A stretch of DNA of 64,000 nt from Protonemura montana (Eukaryota; Arthropoda; Insecta; Plecoptera; Nemouridae), in assembly GCA_947568835.1 (NCBI GenBank), contig OX387605.1:2108001-2172000 (forward strand). Reading direction: 5' to 3'. Within the stretch, counting starts at the first letter, position 1. Each line of letters opens with the position of its first letter. Made by a program: the position numbers and the translations under genes. Below the pieces are notes generated by a model. That model did not search any database. It was not told the DNA's origin and saw only the letters and a program-made list of their open reading frames with translations. Below are positions 11,401 to 23,039 of the stretch, one piece after another.

Positions 11401-14400
11401 ATAATTATATAAGGGGTGTACAGATGTTGGAAGTTTGGGAAACAATTGTGTACATCGCACAACTGAGTTTATTGTTTGTTGTAAATTGTACCGACTGTAT
11501 TGTTTAAAATAATGTCTGAAGAGAGAGCCTGGAGCGAGTTACAAACATCAATAACAAAATCAAAATTCATCGGCCGTAGTAGCAACAGATTCAAACTAGC
11601 ACCTGAGAGATACAAGACAAATGTAGGAAAGAAATTAATTTCTGGGAGATACAACAAAGGAGTAGAATAAGTTGCGATGGAAAGAACTCTTCCCATGGCC
11701 AGACTCTGTACAGATTTTCAAAACAAGGATTGGGGCAGTTGTAAAAGATACAACATTGTAACTCTGTCATATGAATATTGGATATTGTTTATATAACATA
11801 TATGTTTGATACGAATGACATATGTGATATTGATATAAATGAATTGTAACCCAGTGTAATGAACTGAAAACAATAAAAGCATCATAAGGATGACAAAGCT
11901 GGTCAGAAAACTAAAGTGGGATAGCCTTGTAGTGCGCCACTCCAGAGTCCGTCTACGCTAGATCTACAAGGCTGTGTGTGGACTCTACGCCTGGCAGGAC
12001 CTGGCCAAATATGTAGAAACTAACCAAAACAAGGCTGTGTGTGGACTCTACGCCTGGCAGGACCTGGCCAAATATATAGAAACTAACCAAAACAAGGCTG
12101 TGTGTGGACTCTACGCCTGGCAGGACCTAGACAAATATGTAGAAACTAACCAAAACAAGGCTGTATGTGGACTCTACGCCTGGCAGGACCTGGCCAAATA
12201 TGTAGAAACTAACCAAAACAAGGCTGTGTGTGGACTCTACGCCTGGCAAGACCTGGCCAAACATGTAGAAACTAACCAAAACAAGGCGGTGTGTGGACTC
12301 TACGCCTGGCAGGACCTGGCCAAATATGTAGAAACTAACCAAAACAAGGCTGTATGTGGACTCTATGCCTGGCAGGACCTGGCCAAATATGTAGAAACTA
12401 ACCAAAACAAGGCTGTGTGTGGACTCAACGCCTGGCAGGACCTGGCCAAATATGTAGAAACTAACCAAAACAAGGCTGTGTGTGGACTCAACGCCTGGCA
12501 GGACCTGGCCAAATATGTAGAAACTAACCAAAAAAAGGCTGTGTGTGGACTCTACGCCTGGCAGGACCTGGCCAAATATGTAGAAACTAACCAAAACAAG
12601 GCTGTGTGTGGACTCTACGCCTGGCAAGACCTGGCCAAATATGTAGAAACTAACCAAAACAAGGCTGTGTGTGGACTCTATGCCTGGCAGGACCTGGCCA
12701 AATATGTAGAAAATAACCAAAACAAGGCAGTGGTTTGAGCTGACAATGGACATAAACTATTTTTGAAGTTGTATAGTACAAACATAGGACGCCACTCACT
12801 GCTTGGCAGAGGAACCAGGCTATGAAACAGCCTGTCATTCAATCAACTTGACAAACATAGGACGCCACTCACTGCTTGGCAGAGGAACCAGGCTATGAAC
12901 AGCCCGTCATTAAATCAACTTGCCAAACATAGGACGCCACTCACTGCTTGGCAGAGGAACCAGGCTATGGAACAGCCCGTCATTAAATCAACTTGACAAA
13001 CATAGGATGCCACTCACTGCTTGGCGGAGGAACCAGGCTATGATCAGGCTGTCATTCAATCAACTTGACAAACATAGGACGCCACTCACTGCTTGGCAGA
13101 GGAACCAGGCTATGATCAGCCTGTCATTCAATCAACTTGACAAACATAGGACGCCACTCACTGCTTGGCAGAGGAACCAGGCTATGGAGCAGCCTGTCAT
13201 TCAATCAACTTGACAAACATAGGACGCCACTCACTGCTTGGCAGAGGAACCAGGCTATGGAACAGCCTGTCATTCAATCAACTTGCCAAACATTGTAAAA
13301 CTGTATAGTAACCACCAGACAGTGCAATTCACTTATTGTATATAATCCTAAGTTGCTAATAAAACCATAATAATAATAATAATAATAATAATAATGGCTA
13401 CGTACAATATCGTGGATCGGGTGGTTGGATGCGTGAGACTGCACTTGGTCTCGCAAGTTAAGGGTGTCCAGACAGTCAGGGTGCTGTTGAACGCAACTGC
13501 TAGCAGCGAGCCGTCCTGACTGAACCCCATCGTTCCCGGCTGCAGCGACTTATAGAAGCCGACGCTCTCGCACGTCCACATCTGAGACGAAGGTCCTGCG
13601 ATCGCACCGAGATGAAGGTTAGAGTCGCAGCGCTAATGTTTACAGTTGTAGAGCATCCAGCGTGTATGTGGTCGCTGGCACTTTATTTTAGTTATTCTTT
13701 TAATTTGTCTTTTAATTTCTCACAAAGATATACATAATACAAGTTGAGGTTCATACCAAGAAAATAAAAATTAAGTTGTGAACAATCCCACATAAATTAC
13801 ACTTGAGTTTGGGCTTGTCACAAAATAAATATTGATGCTACGACCGATTAAATTTGATGGCGACTGATTTATATTAAAAATCACTAATAAAGTAAAAAAA
13901 AAAATAATAATAATAAATAATAATAATAGAATTGACAGGATTATTTCCATTTTTGAGTATCAATTCAGAAATGTTAGTTTGGAATTTATTCCAGTCTTTA
14001 ACAGTACCTACTGACTTGGAGTGGGAGGCTGTTAAATAATTTAGGCTCCAGGTAATTTGCGTGTTATTGACCCCGAGTTTTCCTCATTTTAGGGACAGTA
14101 AACATGTGATGACTAATGATTATCTTTTCAAACGTTTCTTGGCAGTCCGCGATTAGAGTTGCTCCTTTGATACAACGTGGAATTGAGTGCGAATTGAAAT
14201 GCGATTGAGTGTAAACCAGTCTCACATGCAAGTAATCTTCGAGAAACAACGGAAAAAGATTTCCTAGCACTCGAAATGGCGATGACCTCACCTATGACCG
14301 ACCAAATTTGTTGGTGTAGAAGTATTCTGTCAGCAATTTTCAAACAAAATGTTTAAACCAGTGCCTGACCAAACCTAAAACCGTTGAGTGTAGGTTCTAG

Positions 14401-17400
14401 GTAGAGTTTCAACGTCAATGTTACAGTCTCTGCGTGAAAGATGGCTGCCAAATGACTACCTTACCGACAAAAATGCAGAGTACCGGAACATCACGTTAAG
14501 TGGAGCCACTGTCGTATGAAATTTAATTTCGATATTTCTCGTAGGTTAACTCGCTTTTGTGACTTTTCATGCTTAAAAAACCTCCATCAATGTTTACCTC
14601 AACGATTGATAAACACGTAACGATATTAAAAAGCGAGTAACCTACTATAAATATCGAAATTAAATTTCATAGGACAGTGGCTCCACTTAACGTGACGTTC
14701 AGGTACTCTGCATTTTTGTTGGGAAGGTAGTCATCTTTCACGCGGTGACTGTAACATTGACGTTGAAACTCTACCTATAACCTACACTCAACGGTAAAAC
14801 TAACTCATTTTGTTATGAACGCTAATGTATTTTTAAAACGTATCCCCATTTTGACAATCGACTGTAAGAAACGCATAGTAAAGTATGTCTGTAAAGAGTT
14901 CCACTCACTTCCCGGGGACTCGACAGTGACGAGGACCCAGACTCGGAACTTGCGATCTGTGCCCAGCGTGGCAGCCAGCGGCTTCGAACCTTCTTCCGCC
15001 GGCCGGAACGCTACCGCCGTTGTGATGCCGTCGTGGGGTCGTTCCACCGTCGTATTCAGCTCAAAGTTTTGAGCTGAGTAGTCGTACCTGTGCAATTCAC
15101 GAGGTTAGTGGTTGACATAGAGGAATCAGAGCTGTGGCTGCCATGGCAACAAAAGGTTAAAATATCTCAACTGCGATAGAAAAAAATAATAAAAACACTA
15201 AAATCGTCTCAAAAAGCCAGTGTCCAGATAGCTCAATGGTTCAGAGCAACACCCGCGATAGGTGGAGATCGGGGTTCGAGTCCGCGTTTGGGCATCAATT
15301 TTTGAGACGGTTATAGTGTTGTTAATAATAAAATACCCCGCGCATTGCAAGCGTTTGCAATGTAAATCAGAGTTCATCTTATAACGGATTAATCCTCATT
15401 AATCTGTATCCTAAGTTGTCAATAAACAAACATTGTGTACAAGTTACGAAACTTCTGGAAAAACTAACTGTTCTTTACTTAGCATTCAAAACCCATTTTA
15501 AAAAGTATTTGTCAAAACTAGTACAAAGATTAGATAAAGTAGACATGAGTCTAAAAACCGTAATTACATGAAATAGAAAAAGTTTGGAGTTCTATGGCCA
15601 GGCGTACAAGTTTAAGTATCGATCCTAGTATAGGGGAGACAGGAGTACGTACATCCAGAACTTGGTGCGTGACTCGGGCGTTGTCTCGTGGTCGTCTCGC
15701 TCCTCCACTGTCGCCATCCAAGTGCCGTCAGAGTCGATCGCCATGGCAACGACGGCGGTGTTGACGATCACGCGATCTGATTCTTGCGTCAAGTAGTTCT
15801 GGCACGTGATGTCGAGCTGCAATCGCGACAGAACGGTTTCAAATCAAAATCTCAATGGAACGGCTGAGTTGGGTACCAGGCATTCAAACTCTCAATGGTT
15901 GTAAAAATAATATTGTAACCACCCACAAGAAATGCAAACACAACGATCCATTTAGTTTCAAGTCGCTAGATCCAGTCCCCTCTTCAGTTACCAATCCCCA
16001 ATCCTTTTTGGATACCATTTCAAATTAAACATTTTTCACATCTTTGCTTGCTTTTGGAATCATCCAATTTTCAGTTCCTTTTTCCAAAGTTCATGTTTAT
16101 CTTTTTTTCATGTTGCAAGTTTGCTCACAAGCCTATCTTCTGTTCAGCATCGACTCTCAAGCGCTGTCGACTGCAGAACGTTTGTCAGGATTTCCACGAT
16201 TATTCACGAGGTCTGGACTACGATGGCTTCAAGTGCACTTCTATTGCCGGCATCAAGAATTAGGACCGAGACCAAAATAAGATAAGACAATTAATGAAGA
16301 AACACATTGAAGACATTTGCATCGATTGAACGTAGGCTTTCCATTGTTGGTTTGGTGAAGAAGGGAAGAGAGAGGAAGCGCAACTTACAGGAGAAGAAAA
16401 TTGGCATCGTGAGGTGCACTTGACGAGAATTTTTTTTAAATCACGAAAAATGTGTACGTTTTAGCGTTCTATCTTCATTATTGTCAGAGAAGATAGCACT
16501 TGAAGACTTTCGAAGGTTGAAGAAGATCATCGCTTAAGAAAAACTATTTGAAATGGGTTTTGAATGCTAAGTAAAGGGCTAAGAAAGAAATTTAGTTGTC
16601 CTTTACTTAGCATTCAAAACCCATTTCAAATAGTTTTTCTTAAAACTACTGCTAAGGATAAATCAAGTAGACATGAGTCTAAAAACCATCATACAGATCA
16701 TTGCTTCTTCTCTCTTTCCTTCGTCACAACAATCAATATCCAGCCTCTTGGCACACTAATTGCATAAGAACTTAAAACTTGGAGTTCAAACCACTTTAAA
16801 AAACGTAGCGGGACAAGAACCAAGATTTTGTCCTTGCTGCGAGTGCGTTCCGTGCTGTGCATTCTACTCACGTTAAAGTCCAGCGCGTTGTGAATCGGAT
16901 TGAAGAACTGCAAGTGTCCCACGCGACCGTTGAGCACTAGAGTTCCATCGCGAGGGTTGACGAGCATGCCAGCGGCGAGGGGTCCCACGTGAAGGCCGGT
17001 CTGCACGCCCCACGTCAGGCTCTGGATCGTTGACTTCACCATCATCTCGGCGCTCACAAAAGTCAGGGCTGAAACCGCAAGATGCATTTGTAGAGACAGT
17101 AATGGCATCTGTGAAATGTGATTTAAATTGCAAACGCTTGCAATGCACAAAGCATTTTATTATTAGGAACACTAATAAACTCTCAAAAATTGGTGCCCGA
17201 ATGGGAACTTAAACCCCAATCAAGTGTTGCTCTAACTTATCTGAGGCACCCTATGGGCACCAATTTTTGAAAGATTACGAGATTCACGTCATCGGACTTA
17301 ACTAATTGAGTGTAAAGCATCTGAGGATTGAATATGAAAAATACTCAAGCTCCTCGTCAACTGCAGCATTGAACCCGACGTAAATTCTCCTTTCTTCAGG

Positions 17401-20400
17401 GAGTTTATTACGAATTGCATTTACAAAACACGATGGAATAACAACACGCTTATCTTTACTTAAAGCAGCCCATGAATTCACCCGGGAAACAAACGATTTC
17501 TACGCACAATGATGCAAACCTTATCCGAGGGTCAGCCCATTTTAGTCTTAGTGCCTTTACACGCCTTACACATAATCAGTTTATTTCCTGTAATGTTTAG
17601 CACATCGGTGTTATTTGTGATAAATAACTACATTGAATAACATGTTCCCACAATATCTATTCAACACCAAGAATATAATTAACCCAATATAATAGTTACA
17701 GTGTTATGCCAGCAAGCCAAAGGGAAACGATTTTATGTCAAATTTGCTAGTCCTCTCCAAATTAGATTTCAAATCTGATTAGTTTTTTTAATTTTAAGAG
17801 TCTTTCCACGACCGTGTAAAATATTATCACATAATTTTGTGCTTGCTGTTGTCAGATTTTGTAAGACTAAAGGAGCGGGTAGGTTTCTGCTTGCCGCACA
17901 AGGAAGGGGTTACGCTCATACGGTTAGTCACGGAAATCAAAACAGTCCGCGGGGAAGTTTGCGTTTTCAAATTTCTGAATATCTGTCATTTTGTAGCAAA
18001 TGCTTCAAGCTTTGTTGTTTAATGCCAAAATAAAAAGTCTCTGTGATATTAAATAAGTCAGTTAACTTCTGGAAGTATTGTGTGGTGAACTTTTTTATAC
18101 ATTTTTTCTACAAATTGTCAATTTACGACTAGAAATGATGGCAGAATTGAATATTTTATTTGAGTTTTAGATAAAACTGAGTAAGCCGAACTCATTTAAA
18201 GCAGTTATAAGATTGTTACTCTTAAACTAAGTAAATTACATAAATCTAAATATATTTATATATTTTTTTTTTTATAAAAGTTTGGATTCTTTAATTTTAT
18301 AGTCTTTTTCCGATGGTTATTTTTCCTCCTCTTTTCTTAAAACACACCTAGTAATGATTTGATCAAACATTTAGCTAGTTATATTGTTGAGTAAGCAAAA
18401 TTTCTTATTTGACGAGATCAATCTTTGCTCAGCATGTGTTATATGCCCAGTCGAATGGTTGGCGATGAAGTTGCAGTGGAACGTAAGGTCCGCTCACCGG
18501 TTTACCTCTTGGCACTAAAAGCGAAAAACATCGCTACGAAAGTTAGGCTTTTAAAAAGTTAGATCTACAGTTTTACAGCCAATGAATTATGTTATCTTCT
18601 CATACCAATATCACCATATTTGATGCATATTTAGCTCCGTTAAATAAGTTAAATCTGGAAATACACATTTTGCTTAATTTTGGCCACGTTTTTACCCACC
18701 TTTTCGTTTTTTTTTTTTTAATAAGTAACGGAAGAACGCGTTAATGCGTAGGTTTCTGAGAAACTAGACGTTTATATCCCCAAAAATAGCCTACACATTT
18801 TTTTTCTTTCGATGATATTCCTGGAGCAGATGCTTGATTGAGCCGTGCCGCTGATTTTGTAGCTTATCAGCAGGCGTTTTTGAGTCACGTGATAACCCAA
18901 CAGTTCGGCCCTTTTTGACGTGACTACGTCTTAAAGCGCATTATATAGGGAGGCATGTACGGATTTGCTCTCCAAAATAGCCAATGTGTAACAAGCTCTA
19001 CAGCCTACAGGAAGCTAAGTATAGAGTGCGACTTATTATCATTCAAAAGTTCAGACAATTATCTAAAAGTACTTTTTTTTTATTTTCGATAAAATAAATA
19101 TTGGAGGCGTTAGAGAGGTTGGCGTTTTTAATGCTCTCCATAAGACCAATGTTAAATTACGAAAAATGGCAAATGTGTAACAACCCCTACAGCCTACAGG
19201 AAACAAAGGACAGAATTCGACTTATTATCATTCAATAGTTCAGACAATTCTCTAAAAGTACTTTTTTTTTATTTTCGATAAAATAAATATTGGAGGCGTT
19301 AGAGGGGTTAGCGTTTTTAATTCTCTCCATAAGACCAATGTTAAATTACGCAAAATGGCAAATGTGTAACAACGCCTACAGCCTACAGGAAACAAAGGAC
19401 AGAATGCGACTTATTATCATTCAATAGTTTAGACAATTCTCTAAAAGTACTTTTTTTTGATTTTCGATAAAATAAATATTAGAGGCGTTAGAGGGGTTGG
19501 CGTTTTTAATTCTCTCCATAAGACCAATGTTAAATTACGCAAAATGGCAAATGTGTAACAACCCCTATAGCCTACAGGAAGCTAAGTATAGAGTGCGACT
19601 TATTATCATTCAATAGTTCAGACAATTCTCTAAAAGTACTTTTTTTTTATTTTCGATAAAATAAATATTGGAGGCGTTAGAGGGGTTGGCGTTTTTAATT
19701 CTCTCCATAAGACCAATGTTAAATTACGCAAAATGGCAAATGTGTAACAACCCCTACAGCCTACAGGAAGCTAAGTATAGAGTGCGACTTATTATCATTC
19801 AATAGTTCAGACAATTCTCTAAAAGTACTTTTTTTTTATTTTCGATAAAATAAATATTGGAGGCGTTAGAGGGGTTGGCGTTTTTAATGCTCTCCACAAG
19901 ACCAATGTTAAATTACGCAAAATGGCAAATGTGTAACAACCCCTATAGCCTACAGGAAACAAAGGATAGAATGCGACTTATTATCATTCAATAGTTCAGA
20001 CAATTCTCTAAAAGTACTTTTTTTTGATTTTCGATAAAATAAATATTGGAGGCGTTAGAGGGGTTGGCGTTTTTAATGCTCTCCATAAGACCAATGTTAA
20101 ATTACGCAAAATGGCAAATGTGTAACAACCCCTACAGCCTACAGGAAACAAAGGACAGAATGCAACTTATTATCATTCAATAGTTCAGACAATTCTCTAA
20201 AAGTATTTTTTTTTAATTTTCGATAAAATAAATATTGGAGGCGTGAGAGGAGGCGGCGTTTTTGGCACTCGTCATTAGACTAATGGAAAAAAATAATATA
20301 TATATCGCAAGATGACACTTCCATCCCAATCTGTAAAGCCTTTCAGCATGTAAATTAGATATGAAAACACAACCCAAATATAGAGAGATGTAAAACTTGC

Positions 20401-22973
20401 ATGTGAAGTATGGTCAGTACGGTAGTTGACCTACGTACCTACGCGGTAGTTGAACGTAGTCACGCTTAAATATCGGCCGTATCAATAAGATACAGCTACA
20501 CCCGTTTTTTTGCTTAAATGACACGCCTCCTGTCACTCAAAATTAAAAAAAAACAAAGGTTCTCCACTTGTCCCGACTCTAAACAATAAGATTCGCTAAT
20601 AATTAATATTTATATTGAAAACGCTCGCAAAGGGCAGAGAACTGTACTCCTACGAGTGTTGCTACTCTCACAAAAATATGATCCCATTCAAGGTCTGACG
20701 CCAACATTGAATCACCGATCGCAGGCCAACGAACTCACCGTTATCAATGGTGCTAGCAGACACCGAGGAGTTGTGGGGCGAGATTGCAACGTGGGCGATT
20801 GGAGCAGACAAACGTGGAACATACTCTCGTACGTTCCGATCGTTCAGGTCCCACTTGACCAGCACACATTCCTCCGCTCCACTGTAAAAGTGTCCGCCTG
20901 TCAGTTGACCAAAACAAGCCACCGATTAGACCAGGACATTATACAAAACCAAGATCTTTGCTTCAATCCTTTTGTGGTTTAACTTTTTTTTCAATAATTT
21001 CATTTTCTTTGTTTTGTAAATATAATTCCAATTGTACCAATTGTACAATTGGTTTAACATATTTTTTCTTATTAATATTGAGTAGACCTGTTGAATAAAT
21101 CCCACTGATACTCTGTAATCGAAAATATATATTCCAATAACGTTGCACAATAGTGTGAAAACATATTTCCATTAACCACGGAAGGGTTTAAGTGTCATGA
21201 CAGCTTAAAAGAGTACTTCAAACTACATGCTACGATCCCACATCACGTTTTGGAAACCAAAAGCGCGAGATGCAGTTTTCCAAGTTTTCCTGCTCAAGAA
21301 TAAATAACAAAAAAAGAAACAGGTGACTGACCTTCGTCTGAGAATACAATGTCTTGGACTGGAAACTGATGCCAGTGGAAGGTTGATCGACTGGGTTTCT
21401 TGTAAATGAAATTGGTCCAAATGATGATCATTCCCGTAGACAAGCCAGTTGCCAAAATATTTTTCTCTGGATGACACATAACGCAGGTGAATGCCTTCGA
21501 AGGGTCGACTATGTGACTGAAAATGTATGAAATTGTGGGTGTTACCAAAAAGTTTAGATGTTTATAATTATCAATGGTTAGAGAGTCTAAGGCTGGTATG
21601 CAATGGAGAGGAGGAAATAATTAATCAACAGCTATGGGTAAAAAGACTGATAGAAAACTTGCAAAAGATGAAGAGATTTATTTTTTGATGAAGTTGCCAA
21701 AGGATTGTTGTATGGATGTCTCACAACTTTTTGCATCAACTGACCAGATGGTCGTAACTTTCGTAAGTAATGTTCCTTCTTTTTCCCTATTTTGTGTTTA
21801 TAACAATGTCATTTTTAGCCATTTATACCAGTTCATAGTCACATCTAATTTAAAATTTGACCTGTGAAAACTTACAAATCTGGTTCCATAAGAGATGATG
21901 TGTATACCACGGTGAGACAGTTGCCGCTAATTGCGGCCAAGAACCTTTCTGAACGCTCACCACCGACTGAAATGCTATGAGAATGATTGTCCACTCTGAA
22001 ATAAGAAAACATATTGTGGTCAATACATTGCACCCGACCCAATGTTGCTATCTTACTAAATATCCAGATATTAACATATCTTATACCTTAATCTTATATT
22101 CTTAAGATAATATATAAGTATCTTCTATACTTAATTGGCTTACTTAATATCCAGATTCATCTTTTTAACATGTCCAGAGGTACTGGAGAAAGTAGCTGCT
22201 GTAGCCTTATCATCCAAATTTGATGAGAGTGTGGTGAATACATCAAATACTTCGGAATTGTCGATCCTAGGAGATGAAATCAGTTGGAATGCCCGAAACT
22301 TACAAGTTGCTTTGCTGGCAGGTAGTATCAATTTCTGAAAGCATATGAAAATGAAGAGTGATTGAATGCAATACTTTGAAGTAAATTAGATAACTCTAAA
22401 ATTTCATTTGGCTAAAGAGGTGCAAATGTACCAAGACAAGCAGTGAATTATACAATGATAACATACCACTATACTTCCCGACATTTGGGTATTTATTGTC
22501 CATGAAATAAGCTCTCCTTCCTCCGAGCAAGCCACAAGGATTTTATCCTGTATAGGATGCATCTGCACACCAATAGCAGGGCTTGTAAGCCCTGTGTAGT
22601 CTTGAAGGTGAGTGGATGTTTTGACATTGTATGCTTGAATCACACTGCCTTTTACCACGAAAATAGTTCTGAAACAAATAATAAATGTGCTAGCTCTGAA
22701 AGTTGGCTTCTTCTTCTTCCAAAGAATAATAATATAAATGGCAGCTCTGTAACCACACTATCTGTGTAAATGATTGACATAACCTACAAAATAATCATTC
22801 GATCATTTAAATTCTGGTTCAGTGGTTCAAAAATCAAACAGTTGAATAACTTACTCTGAATCAGGGGAAAACACCGGACGATATTGTACAATATTACCAC
22901 CTCCTACGCGTTTTACGTCTAATAATTGTTGTGTTTGAAGCAATTGAGCTTCCTCAGTCACCATGTGCACCAT
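8466..22973 (-). CDS. WDR75: WDR75 / UTP17-like WD40 ribosome-biogenesis factor
   Basis: Nucleolar WD40 protein of the t-UTP (UTPA) part of the small-subunit processome, needed for pre-rRNA transcription and early processing (family knowledge). Thirteen exons, in coding order: 22973-22855, 22668-22467, 22334-22144, 21995-21876, 21516-21332, 20897-20739, 17068-16872, 15816-15653, 15087-14909, 13595-13406, 11120-10942, 9288-9122, 8681-8466. All junctions are GT-AG and phase-consistent, giving 755 residues against about 830 in human. Family landmarks in order: TCVMCHPEKNILATG, HWHQFPVQDIVFS, SGAEECVLVKWD, PRLSAPIAHVAISP, LVLNGRVGHLQFF, WMATVEER, GFSQDGSLLAV, SLCVWNLLSLSMAW, LFVFSPASSQPLY. Two seven-bladed propellers are expected. 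The ATG at 22973 has A at -3 and G at +4; a second in-frame ATG is at 22964. The acidic C-terminal tail of vertebrate homologues is shortened. Exons 1-5 are AT-rich with short introns; exons 6-13 are GC-rich with long repeat-filled introns. Confidence 0.94.
9608..9656. repeat. Perfect 20-bp palindrome with 9-base loop
   Basis: CCTTAGAGAAAATAATACGG at 9608-9627 is the exact reverse complement of 9637-9656, and the flanking TAGTAC/GTACTA extends the pairing with a small offset. It lies in WDR75 intron 11. It is most likely a small foldback element or the two ends of a collapsed MITE. Confidence 0.85.
9770..10920. repeat. 43-bp minisatellite, about 27 copies, in WDR75 intron 11
   Basis: Tandem copies of a 43-bp unit containing CCCGCGTGCATTGACCACTA and CATCACTGGGTGGACTGCGT. 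Copies are nearly identical, with scattered single-base changes and two shortened units lacking the TGCGT segment. The array stops about 20 bases from the 5' splice site of exon 11 (donor at 10941), so it sits immediately inside the intron. Eighteen bases of the unit recur at 32009-32026. Confidence 0.97.
11968..12735. repeat. 63-bp minisatellite, 12 copies, in WDR75 intron 10
   Basis: Twelve head-to-tail 63-bp units. Because 63 is a multiple of three, the plus strand holds one uninterrupted frame of 21-residue repeats (VCGLYAWQDLAKYVETNQNK plus A), and the minus strand is also open for about 208 codons (repeat THSLVLVSFYIFGQVLPGVE plus S). No ATG begins the plus frame within the array and no splice or promoter context is evident. 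It lies within the WDR75 intron, and unit variation includes replacement changes such as YAWQ to NAWQ. Most likely a non-coding minisatellite. Confidence 0.95.
12781..13292. repeat. 72/73-bp minisatellite, 7 copies, in WDR75 intron 10
   Basis: Seven copies of a unit built from AACATAGGACGCCACTCACT and GCTTGGCAGAGGAACCAGGC. Unit starts (CATAGGAC) are at 12783, 12856, 12928, 13001, 13073, 13145 and 13218, spaced alternately 72 and 73 bp. It begins only about 45 bp after the 63-bp array ends, but the two units are unrelated in sequence. Confidence 0.95.
13313..13395. repeat. SINE tail ending in an (ATA)n microsatellite
   Basis: ATCCTAAGTTGCTAATAAAA followed by about nine ATA units. Similar CCTAAGTTGTCAATAAA tails occur after the tRNA-SINE at 15410 and near 9075, so this is probably the 3' end of a SINE whose body was replaced by the tandem arrays. 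The microsatellite ends about 10 bases from the exon 10 donor of WDR75 (13405). Confidence 0.6.
14380..14795. mobile_element. Foldback (MITE-like) element in WDR75 intron 9
   Basis: Two arms of about 165-180 bp (14380-14558 and 14629-14795) are inverted copies at roughly 90% identity by eye, separated by about 70 bases. Shared landmarks include ACCGTTGAGTGTAGGTT at the outer ends and AAATTTAATTTCGATATTT near the middle. There is no coding capacity. The structure fits a non-autonomous foldback DNA element or a tail-to-tail duplicated MITE. Confidence 0.85.
15213..15380 (+). mobile_element. tRNA-derived SINE
   Basis: The head resembles a tRNA: an A-box-like TAGCTCAATGGTTCAGAGCA and a B-box GGTTCGAGTCC about 35 bases on, as in pol III promoters. 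It is followed by the unrelated body GGGCATCAATTTTTGAGACG through GCGCATTGCAAGCGTTTGCA. It is not a functional tRNA gene because the 3' acceptor half does not pair with the 5' end. Body fragments recur at 7558-7650 and, inverted, at about 17105-17275. It lies in WDR75 intron 8. Confidence 0.75.
15463..15565 (+). repeat. Copy of the AGTAGACATGAGTC interspersed family
   Basis: This carries CTTTACTTAGCATTCAAAAC, then CCATTTTAAAAAGTATTTG, then AGTAGACATGAGTCTAAAAA. The same order of motifs occurs at 16600-16690, 44672-44780 and 57040-57140 and, reversed, near 50512-50600. It is a short non-coding family, probably a MITE end or SINE tail, in WDR75 intron 8. Confidence 0.6.
16505..16690. mobile_element. 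Foldback copy of the AGTAGACATGAGTC family
   Basis: The left part (AAACTATTTGAAATGGGTTT TGAATGCTAAGTAAAG) is the reverse complement of the right part (CTTTACTTAGCATTCAAAAC CCATTTCAAATAGTTT), with only a short spacer. The right arm continues into the family tail AGTAGACATGAGTCTAAAAA. It lies in WDR75 intron 7. A second foldback of the same family is in DXO intron 4. Confidence 0.75.
17105..17275 (-). mobile_element. Inverted tRNA-SINE body copy
   Basis: Read on the minus strand this matches the SINE at 15213: a GGTGCC/CAATTTTTGAGAG block, an AATAATAAAA-rich block, GCATTGCAAGCGTTTGCAAT and then TTTAAATCACA. The tRNA-like head is present but degraded around 17200-17240. It lies in WDR75 intron 6, next to exon 7. 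Confidence 0.55.
18965..20275. repeat. 189-bp satellite, 7 copies, in WDR75 intron 6
   Basis: Seven tandem units of exactly 189 bp. The marker ACTTATTATCATTCA recurs at 19031, 19220, 19409, 19598, 19787, 19976 and 20165. Each unit carries GCAAATGTGTAACAACCCCT, a poly(T) run ending in TTTTCGATAAAATAAATATT, and a GGAGGCGTTAGAGG block. The first and last units are the most diverged, typical of array edges. The period is close to a nucleosome repeat length. Confidence 0.97.
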
Positions 22974-23039
22974 CTTCGCAACGAACAGATATAACGAACA
23001 TGGAGGATATAAAAGTACCCTGGAAGAGGCTACATGCCT

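Noticed and set aside
12127-12753. 208-codon minus-strand frame with hydrophobic repeats (FYIFGQVLPGV)
   Set aside because: Antisense reading of the 63-bp minisatellite within a WDR75 intron; no independent gene signals.
15213-15290. Possible tRNA gene with A and B boxes
   Set aside because: The acceptor stem does not pair and the sequence runs into a repeated body found elsewhere, so it is a tRNA-derived SINE.
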